Source: Citrobacter enshiensis (GTDB lineage Bacteria > Pseudomonadota > Gammaproteobacteria > Enterobacterales > Enterobacteriaceae). From it: a stretch of DNA of 64,000 bases. The DNA lies in the NCBI RefSeq assembly GCF_029338175.1, contig NZ_CP119862.1:1860001-1924000 (forward strand), read 5' to 3'. Position numbers and translations under genes: made by a program. The notes under the pieces were generated by a model. That model saw only the letters and a list, made by a program, of their open reading frames with translations, did no database searches and had not been told where the DNA came from. Of the stretch, positions 57,255 to 64,000 are shown in pieces (the stretch's first letter is position 1; each line of letters opens with the position of its first letter).

Positions 57255-58019
57255 TTACTGGTAGCGGTTCACCAGATCTTTAACCACCGCCGCATAGGTT
57301 TTCATCTTAAGCTGAGTGATTTGTTGTTCCATGATTTTTGTATCCGCTTTTCCGCTTTGCACCGGAAGTACGCTGTATTCATAGTTTACCGGTGACCAGG
57401 TAGCCCATTCACCCGTAGCGACATCTACCAGGGTAAAGCGAACAAGATAACGTAGCGACGCTGCATCCGGCAGTTTGTTGTTTTTATAATCTGACCATAC
57501 GGTTGTTTTTGCCGCGGCATCATATTTACCCGCCTGCAACGCATCCTGATAAACGACGATTGCCTTCTGGTGTCCCTTTGCTGCCACATAACGTAACGCC
57601 TGCATGTAATTCATGTTTTCACTGGTTATGGTCTCGCCCTTTTCATCCTTATTACAGGCCACTGCTTTCTGTCTGTCCGGGATGCCGGAGAAGGTCGAGA
57701 TGGTATAATATTTACTCATCTCCTGTTGCATCGCGACTTCAGGTGCGCGACTTCCAGACTGTACCAGGATAACCGCAGAATTCAGTGGTACGCGGACAGC
57801 TTCTTCTTCCAGTGCTGCCTGAATATCCTCTTCAGAAACCGCCAGTGTAGTTTCATTACCAAAGATATCTTTGTCAGTGAGTTGTACCAGTGTGTTTTTA
57901 CTGGTATCACTTTCTGTCCGGGATGTACCCGTTTTCCTGGCATCAATGGGCGAGCGCGGTACACAGCCAGCCAGTAAAATTGCCGTCGCACATAAAAATA
58001 TTGCTGACCTGAAATTCAT
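57255..58019 (-). CDS. Lipoprotein of unknown function near the T6SS
   Basis: 254 residues from ATG 58019, chosen because AGGGAA lies about eight bases upstream and a lipoprotein signal follows immediately ([18 protein letters not shown], lipobox LAGC). The mature part has a conserved-looking middle ([20 protein letters not shown]) and ends in a helix ([15 protein letters not shown]). I do not recognise the family; similar envelope lipoproteins with a [14 protein letters not shown] region occur in enterics. Transcribed toward the T6SS operon, on the opposite strand. Confidence 0.7.
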   Translation of the reverse strand: MNFRSAIFLCATAILLAGCVPRSPIDARKTGTSRTESDTSKNTLVQLTDKDIFGNETTLAVSEEDIQAALEEEAVRVPLNSAVILVQSGSRAPEVAMQQEMSKYYTISTFSGIPDRQKAVACNKDEKGETITSENMNYMQALRYVAAKGHQKAIVVYQDALQAGKYDAAAKTTVWSDYKNNKLPDAASLRYLVRFTLVDVATGEWATWSPVNYEYSVLPVQSGKADTKIMEQQITQLKMKTYAAVVKDLVNRYQ

Positions 58020-58267
58020 ATTTTTGTTCCCTATCTGCATAAGATAATTATTTTTACTGACGGATAATCTGTAATGGATTATATACCTGCACCAGAAGCC
58101 AACAAAATGAAATCCCATGTGTGCAATTATTTTTTATGTGATTGCATGGTGTTTATTTATTCTTTTGGTGAATGTATTGATAAGGCCAAAAAACATTTTC
58201 GGTGCTATCTCTATAAATCCATTTGGTATATTAAATACATCACTGAGTATGTGTCGAGTATAATAAA

Positions 58268-58363
58268 ATGGAGAGTAAATGGGTGAGGATTGATCCGTCC
58301 AGTATGGCCAGGCTTGAGTCAGAAATAGACGAATGGATTATTGAAAAATGGAATGATCGATGA
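58268..58363 (+). pseudogene. Possible AlpA-family regulator remnant
   Basis: A 31-codon frame ending LESEIDEWIIEKWNDR resembles the C-terminus of AlpA prophage regulators (VESEIDEWI). It lacks the helix-turn-helix. The rest of 58020-58570 shows no supported gene. Confidence 0.3.
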
Positions 58364-58574
58364 ACTATTTTATTCACGACTGACTTAATCAGGGGCATTA
58401 CTATAAACAATGATCAGGGCATGCTTGTGTCTGTTTCGCTGGGTCAGCGACGAGCATTTGATCTGAACCCGTAATCTAAATTATGATGAAATTAAGGCAT
58501 CTATTAAAATATCGAACCAGATTATTCAGAGTGACTTCTTGTCACCTGGTATATATTCAGGGAGCGGCATACCT

Positions 58575-58915
58575 CTCACAGCACACATCCAGATAATCCA
58601 ACCACCACTGCATCATTTCCATACAGGCTTCCAGATGTTCAGTCTTGCCTACATACTGTTACGTTCCTGATGGCCAATTCGGCGCTCCACCGTATACCGT
58701 GACCAGAGATCCGACTCCACGAGGGCGCTACAGGCCATTGCCCTGAGTCCATGCTGGCGCAGCGCTTTAAAGCACTTTCACGACAGCAGGCCGCATTCTC
58801 TACCATGCGCTTCAGCATCCGCATTGACGAGCAGATACAGGCCGTGTGAGTCGGAGATTTTTACAGGACAGGAAGGGGGGGTTAACTTGTGGATTTGAGA
58901 ATCGTTTAAAGACAT
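58575..58915 (-). pseudogene. P4-type integrase remnant, left of tRNA-Asn
   Basis: The start MSLNDSQIHKLTP (ATG 58915) and KISDSHGLYLLVNADAEAHG (after a frameshift at a C-run) are the N-terminus of a P4-like tyrosine recombinase. It then jumps to the C-terminal part, read in another frame as HGLRAMACSALVESDLWS and ERRIGHQERN near 58700 with a late MMQWWLDYLD (58600). The central catalytic region is deleted. It sits downstream of a tRNA-Asn 3' end, the normal place for such an integrase. Confidence 0.7.
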
Positions 58916-59021
58916 TAGGTCACAGAAGCGCTGTCTAAGCTTGTGAACAGCGAGGCGCGTTCGTGGTTGTTTGCAGCAACGGCACCCACTCGGGTACAGG
59001 CGAATTAAGCCTGAATAAGAA

Positions 59022-59050
59022 AGCAAAAAGCCCGCTAAAAAGCGGGCTTT
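59022..59050 (-). terminator. Terminator of the left tRNA-Asn
   Basis: Stem agcccgct (59029-59036) / agcgggct (59041-59048), followed on the minus strand by a T-run, just after the tRNA 3' end. Confidence 0.85.
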
Positions 59051-59058
59051 TCTAAATA

Positions 59059-59134
59059 TGGCTCCTCTGACTGGACTCGAACCAGTGACATACGGATTAA
59101 CAGTCCGCCGTTCTACCGACTGAACTACAGAGGA
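59059..59134 (-). tRNA. tRNA-Asn(GTT)
   Basis: 76 nt on the minus strand with encoded CCA. Acceptor TCCTCTG pairs with CAGAGGA; anticodon loop CTGTTAATC (anticodon GTT); T arm TGGTTCGAGTCCA. Identical to the gene at 60881. Confidence 0.97.
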
Positions 59135-59233
59135 ATCGTGTGAACGGGGCGCATATTAGCGACGCCCATCGTCATTGTCAAAGCCTGAATGCACAAACTT
59201 GATCGTTTGCCGAAATTTTCCTCATTTCGCCGT

Positions 59234-60688
59234 TTATTCACACGCGTTCGGTTGTTTTACGCACTTTTCATGTGCCGGGCGAGGGTATTTCCAGAGCCAT
59301 CGTCCGGTCACCATACGCCAGTAAAAGAGTGCCGCACGGACTGCCCAGTCGAAGAACATCCCCATCCAGACACCCACTACGCCCCAGCCAAGAACAATCC
59401 CCAACGTGTAACCTGCCACGACACGACATCCCCACATCCCCAACATCGAAACCCACATGGCATAACGGGCATCACGTGCGCCCTTAAATCCGGCAGGTAA
59501 AACCCAGGATGCCGCCCAGATAGGCATAAATGCAGCGTTCAGCCAAATCAGGATCACCACCACATCTTTTACATCCTGATCGTGGGTGTAAAACGATGCC
59601 ATTATTCCGGCAAAGGGCGCGCTCAACCACGCGATTGCGGTTAATCCGATGGTGGAAAGCCAGAACACATGGCGTAGCTGAACCTCCGCCTGCGCCATTT
59701 GCCCATTACCCAGTCGTCTACCGGTGATGATGGTTGATGCCGACCCCAGGGCGTTTCCCGGCAGGTTGATCAACGCAGCAATCGAGAAAGCAATAAAATT
59801 ACCGGCGATGACACTGGTGCCCATCCCTGCAACGAACATCTGCGTTAGCAGTTTCCCGCTGTTGAACAGGACCGATTCAATACTTGCCGGAATGCCAATG
59901 CCCATCACTTCCCAGATAATGGCGAAATTTAGCGGCTTAAAGTAGCTTTTTAGCGTGATACGCAATGCCGGGTTAAACCCAATCATCAGTACCCAGATAA
60001 TGGCAACAGCGCCAATATAGCGGGAGATGGTCAGCCCCAGCCCGGCACCCACAAATCCCAGCCCCTGCCATGAAAAAATCCCGTAAATCAAAATACTGCT
60101 GATAATGATATTCAGGATATTCATGCCACCATTGATGAGTAACGGGATTTTGGTATTACCCGCCCCACGTAACGCGCCACTGCCAATCAGCGCAATGGCG
60201 GCCGCAGGATAACTGAGGACCGTCAGTTCCAGATAAGTCAGCGCCAGGGCTTTCACGTCTGGGGTGGCTTCTCCAGCCACAATATCAATGATCTGCTCAC
60301 CGAAATAATGAATCACAGCCGCCAGCACGATGGCAAAAAGCGTCATGATCACCAGCGATTGCCTCGCAGCGGCTCTGGCTCGTCGCCGATCGCGTTTACC
60401 CAGGCTAAACGCCACCACGACCGTAGTCCCCAGATCGATAGCGGCAAAAAACGCCATGATAACCATGTTGAAGCTATCGGCGAGCCCGACGCCAGCCATG
60501 GCCTCTTTGCCCAACCAACTGACCAGGAAGGTACTTAATACCCCCATTAACAGGACACAGGTGTTTTCAAGAAAAATAGGGACAGCAAGCGGGGTGATTT
60601 CACGCCAGAAAAGAACTTTATAACTCTTGCGTTTGGCATACCAGGGTGTGCGGGAAACAGCCCGGCGTAAAGCGGTGGAGACGTTCAA
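59234..60688 (-). CDS. yeeO: YeeO-like MATE-family exporter
   Basis: 484 residues, about twelve membrane helices. The two MATE halves are visible (VPIFLENTCVLLMGVLSTFL; LTYLELTVLSYPAAAIALIG with SGALRGAGNTKIPL; second half IIWEVMGIGIPASIESVLF, SASTIITGRRLGNGQMAQA). It closely resembles E. coli YeeO, which exports flavins and dipeptides. The start is TTG at 60688 with TAAGG six bases upstream; no better ATG lies ahead of KSYKVLFWREITPLAVPIF. E. coli YeeO is annotated with a longer N-terminus. It lies between two tRNA-Asn genes, as in E. coli. Confidence 0.9.
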   Translation of the reverse strand: MNVSTALRRAVSRTPWYAKRKSYKVLFWREITPLAVPIFLENTCVLLMGVLSTFLVSWLGKEAMAGVGLADSFNMVIMAFFAAIDLGTTVVVAFSLGKRDRRRARAAARQSLVIMTLFAIVLAAVIHYFGEQIIDIVAGEATPDVKALALTYLELTVLSYPAAAIALIGSGALRGAGNTKIPLLINGGMNILNIIISSILIYGIFSWQGLGFVGAGLGLTISRYIGAVAIIWVLMIGFNPALRITLKSYFKPLNFAIIWEVMGIGIPASIESVLFNSGKLLTQMFVAGMGTSVIAGNFIAFSIAALINLPGNALGSASTIITGRRLGNGQMAQAEVQLRHVFWLSTIGLTAIAWLSAPFAGIMASFYTHDQDVKDVVVILIWLNAAFMPIWAASWVLPAGFKGARDARYAMWVSMLGMWGCRVVAGYTLGIVLGWGVVGVWMGMFFDWAVRAALFYWRMVTGRWLWKYPRPAHEKCVKQPNACE

Positions 60689-60880
60689 AGTGGACCTTAA
60701 AGAAAAAGTTGAAACCTCATTTCAAATGATGAGGGAGAAACAGAAAAGCTGCAAAGTTTTTTCCAGGAAAAATGTCTGCAATTGCTACAAATTGTTGAGA
60801 GAAACGGCAAATGAACCGATACGGGGGAAATGGGGTTTGACAAAAAAATTTTCGCCGCTAAGATATGCCTCCACACCGAT

Positions 60881-60956
60881 TCCTCTGTAGTTCAGTCGGT
60901 AGAACGGCGGACTGTTAATCCGTATGTCACTGGTTCGAGTCCAGTCAGAGGAGCCA
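60881..60956 (+). tRNA. tRNA-Asn(GTT)
   Basis: 76 nt, anticodon GTT, encoded CCA at 60954-60956; identical in sequence to the minus-strand gene at 59059. Confidence 0.97.
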
Positions 60957-60963
60957 TATTTAG

Positions 60964-60990
60964 AAAAGCCCGCTTTTTAGCGGGCTTTTT
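60964..60990 (+). terminator. Terminator of the right tRNA-Asn
   Basis: Stem aagcccgct (60966-60974) / agcgggctt (60979-60987), then a T-run. Confidence 0.88.
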
Positions 60991-61099
60991 GCTTTCTTAT
61001 TCAGGCTTAATTCGCCTGTACCCGAGTGGGTGCCGTTGCTGCAAACAACCACGAACGCGCCTCGCTGTTCACAAGCTTAGACAGCGCTTCTGTGACCTA

Positions 61100-61372
61100 A
61101 TGTCTTTAAACGATTCTCAAATCCACAAGTTAACCCCCCTTCCTGTCCTGTAAAAATCTCTGAACCTGTATCTGCTCGTCAATCTAGTCGGTTCACGCAT
61201 CTGGTATCTCAAATATCGTTTCAACGGAAAAGAATCCAGAGTCAGTCTTGGCGCATACCCGTTTGTCTCACTGGCAGAAGCCAGGCAGCAGCGCGACGGT
61301 ATCCGTAAGTTGCTGGCGCAGAATATCAACCCGGCACAGCATCTGGATGGCGTTGCCGCCTCACCCGTATAG
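61100..61372 (+). pseudogene. P4-type integrase N-terminal remnant, right of tRNA-Asn
   Basis: MSLNDSQIHKLTP at 61100 breaks at a C-run, then LYLLVNLVGSRIWYLKYRFN, SRVSLGAYPFVSLAEARQQR and KLLAQNINPAQHL run on before a TAG at 61370. This is the N-terminal arm-binding region of a P4-like integrase; the catalytic domain is missing, replaced by IS fragments. Confidence 0.75.
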
Positions 61373-61429
61373 AATCACTACCCCGCGTTACCGCTGGAAC
61401 GGTTGCCTGAACTGCTTGACCGCATCGGC

Positions 61430-61753
61430 GCGTATACGCAGCGGCTGGAGGATGCAGGGTTGCTGGCCTCAACGGGGAGCACAGGCGACTCGTATGATAA
61501 CGCGATGGCGGAGAGCATCAACGGACTTTACAAAGCGGAGGTGATACATCGTCAGAGCTGGAAAAGCCGGTCAGAAGTGGAGCTGGTGACGCTGGCATGG
61601 GTGGACTGGTATAACAATCGCCGGTTGCTGGAACGACTGGGACATATCCCACCGACAGATGCAGAACAGGCATATTACGCTTCCATCGGGAACAAGGATC
61701 TGGCAGCCTGAGTTACCGGACTTAAATCTCTCCAGGAAAACCGGGGCGGTTCA
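61430..61753 (+). mobile_element. IS3-family element, 3' remnant
   Basis: The C-terminus of the OrfB transposase, with GSTGDSYDNAMAESINGLYK, KAEVIHRQSW, LVTLAWVDWYNNRRLLERLG and PTDAEQAYY; it stops at 61711. A terminal inverted repeat follows (tccaggaaaaccggggcgg then ttca, ending 61753). The left part of the element is gone. Confidence 0.8.
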
Positions 61754-61756
61754 ATC

Positions 61757-61981
61757 AGACCGGTGGTTATGGGGTGCTCCAACTGGCTCTTCGCCGGTTC
61801 GGTTGCAGCAGGTGAGCGTGCAGCCAGAATCATGAGCCTGCTGGAAACAGTGAAAATGAATGGCCTTGATCTGCATGCCTGGCTGACGGATGTTCTGCAA
61901 CGGCTACCGGACTGGCCGCAAGACAAGGTGGACGCGTTGCTGCCGCAGCAGGGGTTCGTCTTCGTGGGTGAAGGAGCCTGA
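61757..61981 (+). mobile_element. IS66-family TnpC C-terminal remnant
   Basis: The frame reads NWLFAGSVAAGERAARIMSL, LETVKMNGLDLHAWLTDVL and LPQQGFVFVGEGA, stop at 61979-61981: the last 70 or so residues of an IS66 transposase. It abuts the IS3 terminal repeat, so IS3 probably inserted into IS66. The following 61982-62432 shows no supported gene. Confidence 0.75.
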
Positions 61982-62432
61982 CGGAAAGCGCGTGATATCC
62001 GCACTAAGGACTTGCGAACCTGACAGCGTAAATACCGGTAACCCACGCCCCACATAGCTTTATCGCCATAGCACAACTGACCGGGTTCCTGCGCCACACG
62101 CGGGTAATACCTCGCTCAGTACTTCACCACCTGACGAACGCTTCCCGGGGAAAGCTGAGGCCGAGCCCGTCGGATCTATCAATATGAGTTCACCGTAACG
62201 TTACCTTCAACTCAGCAAAAGTTTGATTTATTCAACAAAGCCCAGGGCAATTTAAATTTATTCAAAATATTTCACTGACATTATTAATCGGCATAGTAAA
62301 TTTTCCGGAGAGATGTCATTGATTGAGCAAATAACATAATCGAGGTCGAGTCTCCTTTCAGGGTTCTACTATTTCGCGCAGCTATTAAGTTGTCCCCTGA
62401 ATGTTATCAAATAGGACGCATTTTACGCTGTG

Positions 62433-64000
62433 CTATGGTGATACAGCGACAAAATAGCTGGGTAACGTTACTGTCTGGCCATTGAACAGCGTAACAAGAA
62501 TATTTTTAGAACCAGCTGTCGTACTGGTGAAGGTTATGGCAGCTCTTCCGTTTTGATCTGTAGAATTAGAATGAGAAGAAAGCGTCGCAAAACTCGCGCT
62601 CCAGGATACACCCACTCCACTGACCGGATTACCAAAAGCGTCCTTAATCACAACGCTCGCACCGTTATCGGTTACGCCATCCGCCGGGCTGCCATCCGGA
62701 TCAACAGTATATGATGCGATTGTCGCCGTCCTGAAATCAGCAACAAATGTCATACCAGCCGTCTTACTAATGCCACCATCCAGAGTCGCCGTTATTGTGA
62801 CATGCTCTGCCACCGTATCGGTATAGGTTAACATCACCTGGCCACTACTATCCGTTACCCCTGATGATGCACTTAGTTTCACGGTGTTCGAGTCAACACT
62901 CCATCTAACAATCACCCCCGACATTGGGCTCCCGCTTGCGCTTGTAACCGTTGCTGTCACCCCTGCGCTTGTAACGCCATCTGCCACAGGAGAGCCACCT
63001 GAGTTTACTAAAACAATCTTTGGTGGCCCTACAAAAGTCGACGTTTTGGTCATACCGCCAACGCCCGGTATCGAGGCAGTAATATTTACACTTTCAGGTA
63101 CCGTATCAGTGAAGGTAACGCTTATTTTGCCATTCACATCGCTAACCCCGGATATCGCGCTGAACATAACGGTATTTTTATTTCTACTCCAGTTGATCGT
63201 CACCCCTGCCACCGGATTGTTGTTCACATCTGTTACTGTGGCTGTTGCCATATTGCTCGTAACCCCGTCTGCAGGACTGCCGTCCGGGTCGATGGTCAGC
63301 GTGGAGACACGGGCGGTGGCGGTATCTGCCACGAAGCTGCTGGTTTTGGACTGACCCGCATCCGAACCGCCTGCCTTCGCGGTCAGGGTGACCGTTTCTG
63401 CCTTGGTATCCGTAAAGGTCATCACAGCCTGACCGCTGCCGTTGGTGGTGCTGGTACCTGATGTCAGTCCTGCACTGCCGGTAACTGACCAGTTTACTGT
63501 GGTGTTTGCCAGAATGTTGTTCTGGCTGTCCACCACGGTCGCCGTGGCGCTGTTCTGCGCCGTACCGTTGGCAACACTGCCGTCGGTGTTGATGGTCAGC
63601 GTGGAGACACGGGCAGTGGCGGTGTCCGTTACGAAGCTGCTGGTTTTTGACTGACCCGCATCCGAACCGCCTGCCTTCGCGGTCAGGGTGACCGTTTCTG
63701 CTTTCGTGTCCGTGAAGGTGATGGTGGCCTGGCCGCTGCTGTTGGTGGTACTGGTTCCGGAAGTTAATCCTGCACTGCCGGTGACAGTCCAGGTAACGGT
63801 GGTGTCTGCCAGCACGTTATTCTGGCTGTCCACCACGGTCGCCGTGGCGCTGTTCTGTGCCGTACCGTTGGCAACACTGCCGTCAGTGTCGATGGTCAGT
63901 GTGGAGACATGGGCGGTGGCGGTGTTTGCCACGAAGCTTGATGATACTTGTTTACTGTTACCGTTATCCAGTGTGGCGGTCAATTGGGTTGCTTCTGCAA
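62433..64000 (-). CDS. Invasin/intimin-like adhesin, C-terminal Big_1 repeats (partial)
   Basis: At least 522 codons, open to the window edge; the N-terminal beta-barrel lies outside. It contains five to six bacterial immunoglobulin-like (Big_1) units of about 100 residues, each with a STLTID-DGSxA-G start, a VTW or VxW strand and a GxTSGTSTT or similar loop. The outer two to three are nearly identical copies at an exact 300-bp spacing (63301, 63601, 63901); those nearer the C-terminus have diverged. It ends VTLPSYFVAVSP with no lectin or C-type domain. The position beyond yeeO recalls YeeJ of E. coli. Surface adhesion role inferred from the family. Confidence 0.85.
   Translation of the reverse strand, partial: AEATQLTATLDNGNSKQVSSSFVANTATAHVSTLTIDTDGSVANGTAQNSATATVVDSQNNVLADTTVTWTVTGSAGLTSGTSTTNSSGQATITFTDTKAETVTLTAKAGGSDAGQSKTSSFVTDTATARVSTLTINTDGSVANGTAQNSATATVVDSQNNILANTTVNWSVTGSAGLTSGTSTTNGSGQAVMTFTDTKAETVTLTAKAGGSDAGQSKTSSFVADTATARVSTLTIDPDGSPADGVTSNMATATVTDVNNNPVAGVTINWSRNKNTVMFSAISGVSDVNGKISVTFTDTVPESVNITASIPGVGGMTKTSTFVGPPKIVLVNSGGSPVADGVTSAGVTATVTSASGSPMSGVIVRWSVDSNTVKLSASSGVTDSSGQVMLTYTDTVAEHVTITATLDGGISKTAGMTFVADFRTATIASYTVDPDGSPADGVTDNGASVVIKDAFGNPVSGVGVSWSASFATLSSHSNSTDQNGRAAITFTSTTAGSKNILVTLFNGQTVTLPSYFVAVSP

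Larger units (their letters stand above)
58855..59134. repeat. Inverted repeat, left arm (tRNA-Asn, terminator, integrase start)
   Basis: About 280 bp almost identical, in opposite orientation, to 60881-61160. It contains the whole tRNA, its terminator, a shared spacer and the first codons of the integrase. The arms flank yeeO. Confidence 0.85.
60881..61160. repeat. Inverted repeat, right arm
   Basis: Counterpart of 58855-59134 in the opposite orientation. Homology fades after the shared tcctgtcctgtaaaaatctc. Confidence 0.85.

Noticed and set aside
58074..58286. Small plus-strand frame in the gap before the integrase remnant
   Set aside because: It begins inside the 5' region of the opposite lipoprotein gene, has no ribosome site and no recognisable features.
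62880..63960. Regular repeat spacing that could suggest a CRISPR array
   Set aside because: The 300-bp period is the coding repeat of Big_1 domains, with no short repeats and spacers.

Overview
The window is from an enteric bacterium of the Salmonella/Citrobacter/Escherichia group. The evidence is the cobalamin genes in the order cbiO-cbiP-cobU-cobS-cobT, then erfK, and the block tRNA-Asn / yeeO / tRNA-Asn followed by an invasin-like gene. Citrobacter is my best guess, from the B12 genes plus a large Rhs/T6SS island, but the species cannot be fixed from sequence alone.

Layout. (1) 1-4.3 kb: end of the cbi/cob operon, a terminator, and erfK (L,D-transpeptidase). Most of these genes carry single-base indels, usually in short homopolymers. 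(2) 5.4-11.1 kb: a sugar-uptake locus with a divergent PRD-type regulator, a PTS EIICB permease, a fumarase/adenylosuccinate-lyase superfamily enzyme and a KdgM-like porin. (3) 11.2-27.5 kb, minus strand: one full-length Rhs polymorphic toxin followed by six orphan Rhs C-terminal toxin modules, each with its own immunity gene. One decayed Rhs scrap and two SymE-like pieces are also present. The predicted toxins are GHH, SHH and AHH-type HNH/EndoVII nucleases, a GIY-YIG nuclease, a nucleic-acid deaminase and two related toxin-8-like proteins. (4) 27.5-34.1 kb, minus strand: DUF2169 adaptor, VgrG, a DUF4225-type membrane effector with two intact and one decayed immunity copies, a truncated vgrG, a transposase scrap and hcp. 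(5) 34.8-56.5 kb, plus strand: a complete type VI secretion operon (tssB-C-E-F-G, tagH, tssJ-K-L, clpV, tagO, tssA, tssM), a membrane effector with two paralogous immunity proteins, a VasL-like protein and a second Hcp. (6) 56.5-62 kb: gene remnants, a lipoprotein, and two inverted tRNA-Asn genes with integrase remnants flanking yeeO, then IS3 and IS66 scraps. (7) 62.4-64 kb: the C-terminal part of a Big_1-repeat invasin-like protein.

How the parts work together. The plus-strand operon builds the T6SS baseplate, sheath, membrane complex and ClpV recycling. Hcp and VgrG, encoded divergently, form the tube and spike. The DUF2169 protein is expected to load the PAAR-like (DUF4150) N-terminus of the full-length Rhs onto VgrG. 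The orphan modules share near-identical core DNA with the full-length rhs, so they look like a store of alternative warheads that can be swapped in by homologous recombination while their immunity genes protect the cell.

Quality caveat. Frameshifts at short homopolymers are dense between 0.4 and 25 kb and absent from the T6SS operon. Some 'pseudogenes' here may be sequence errors.
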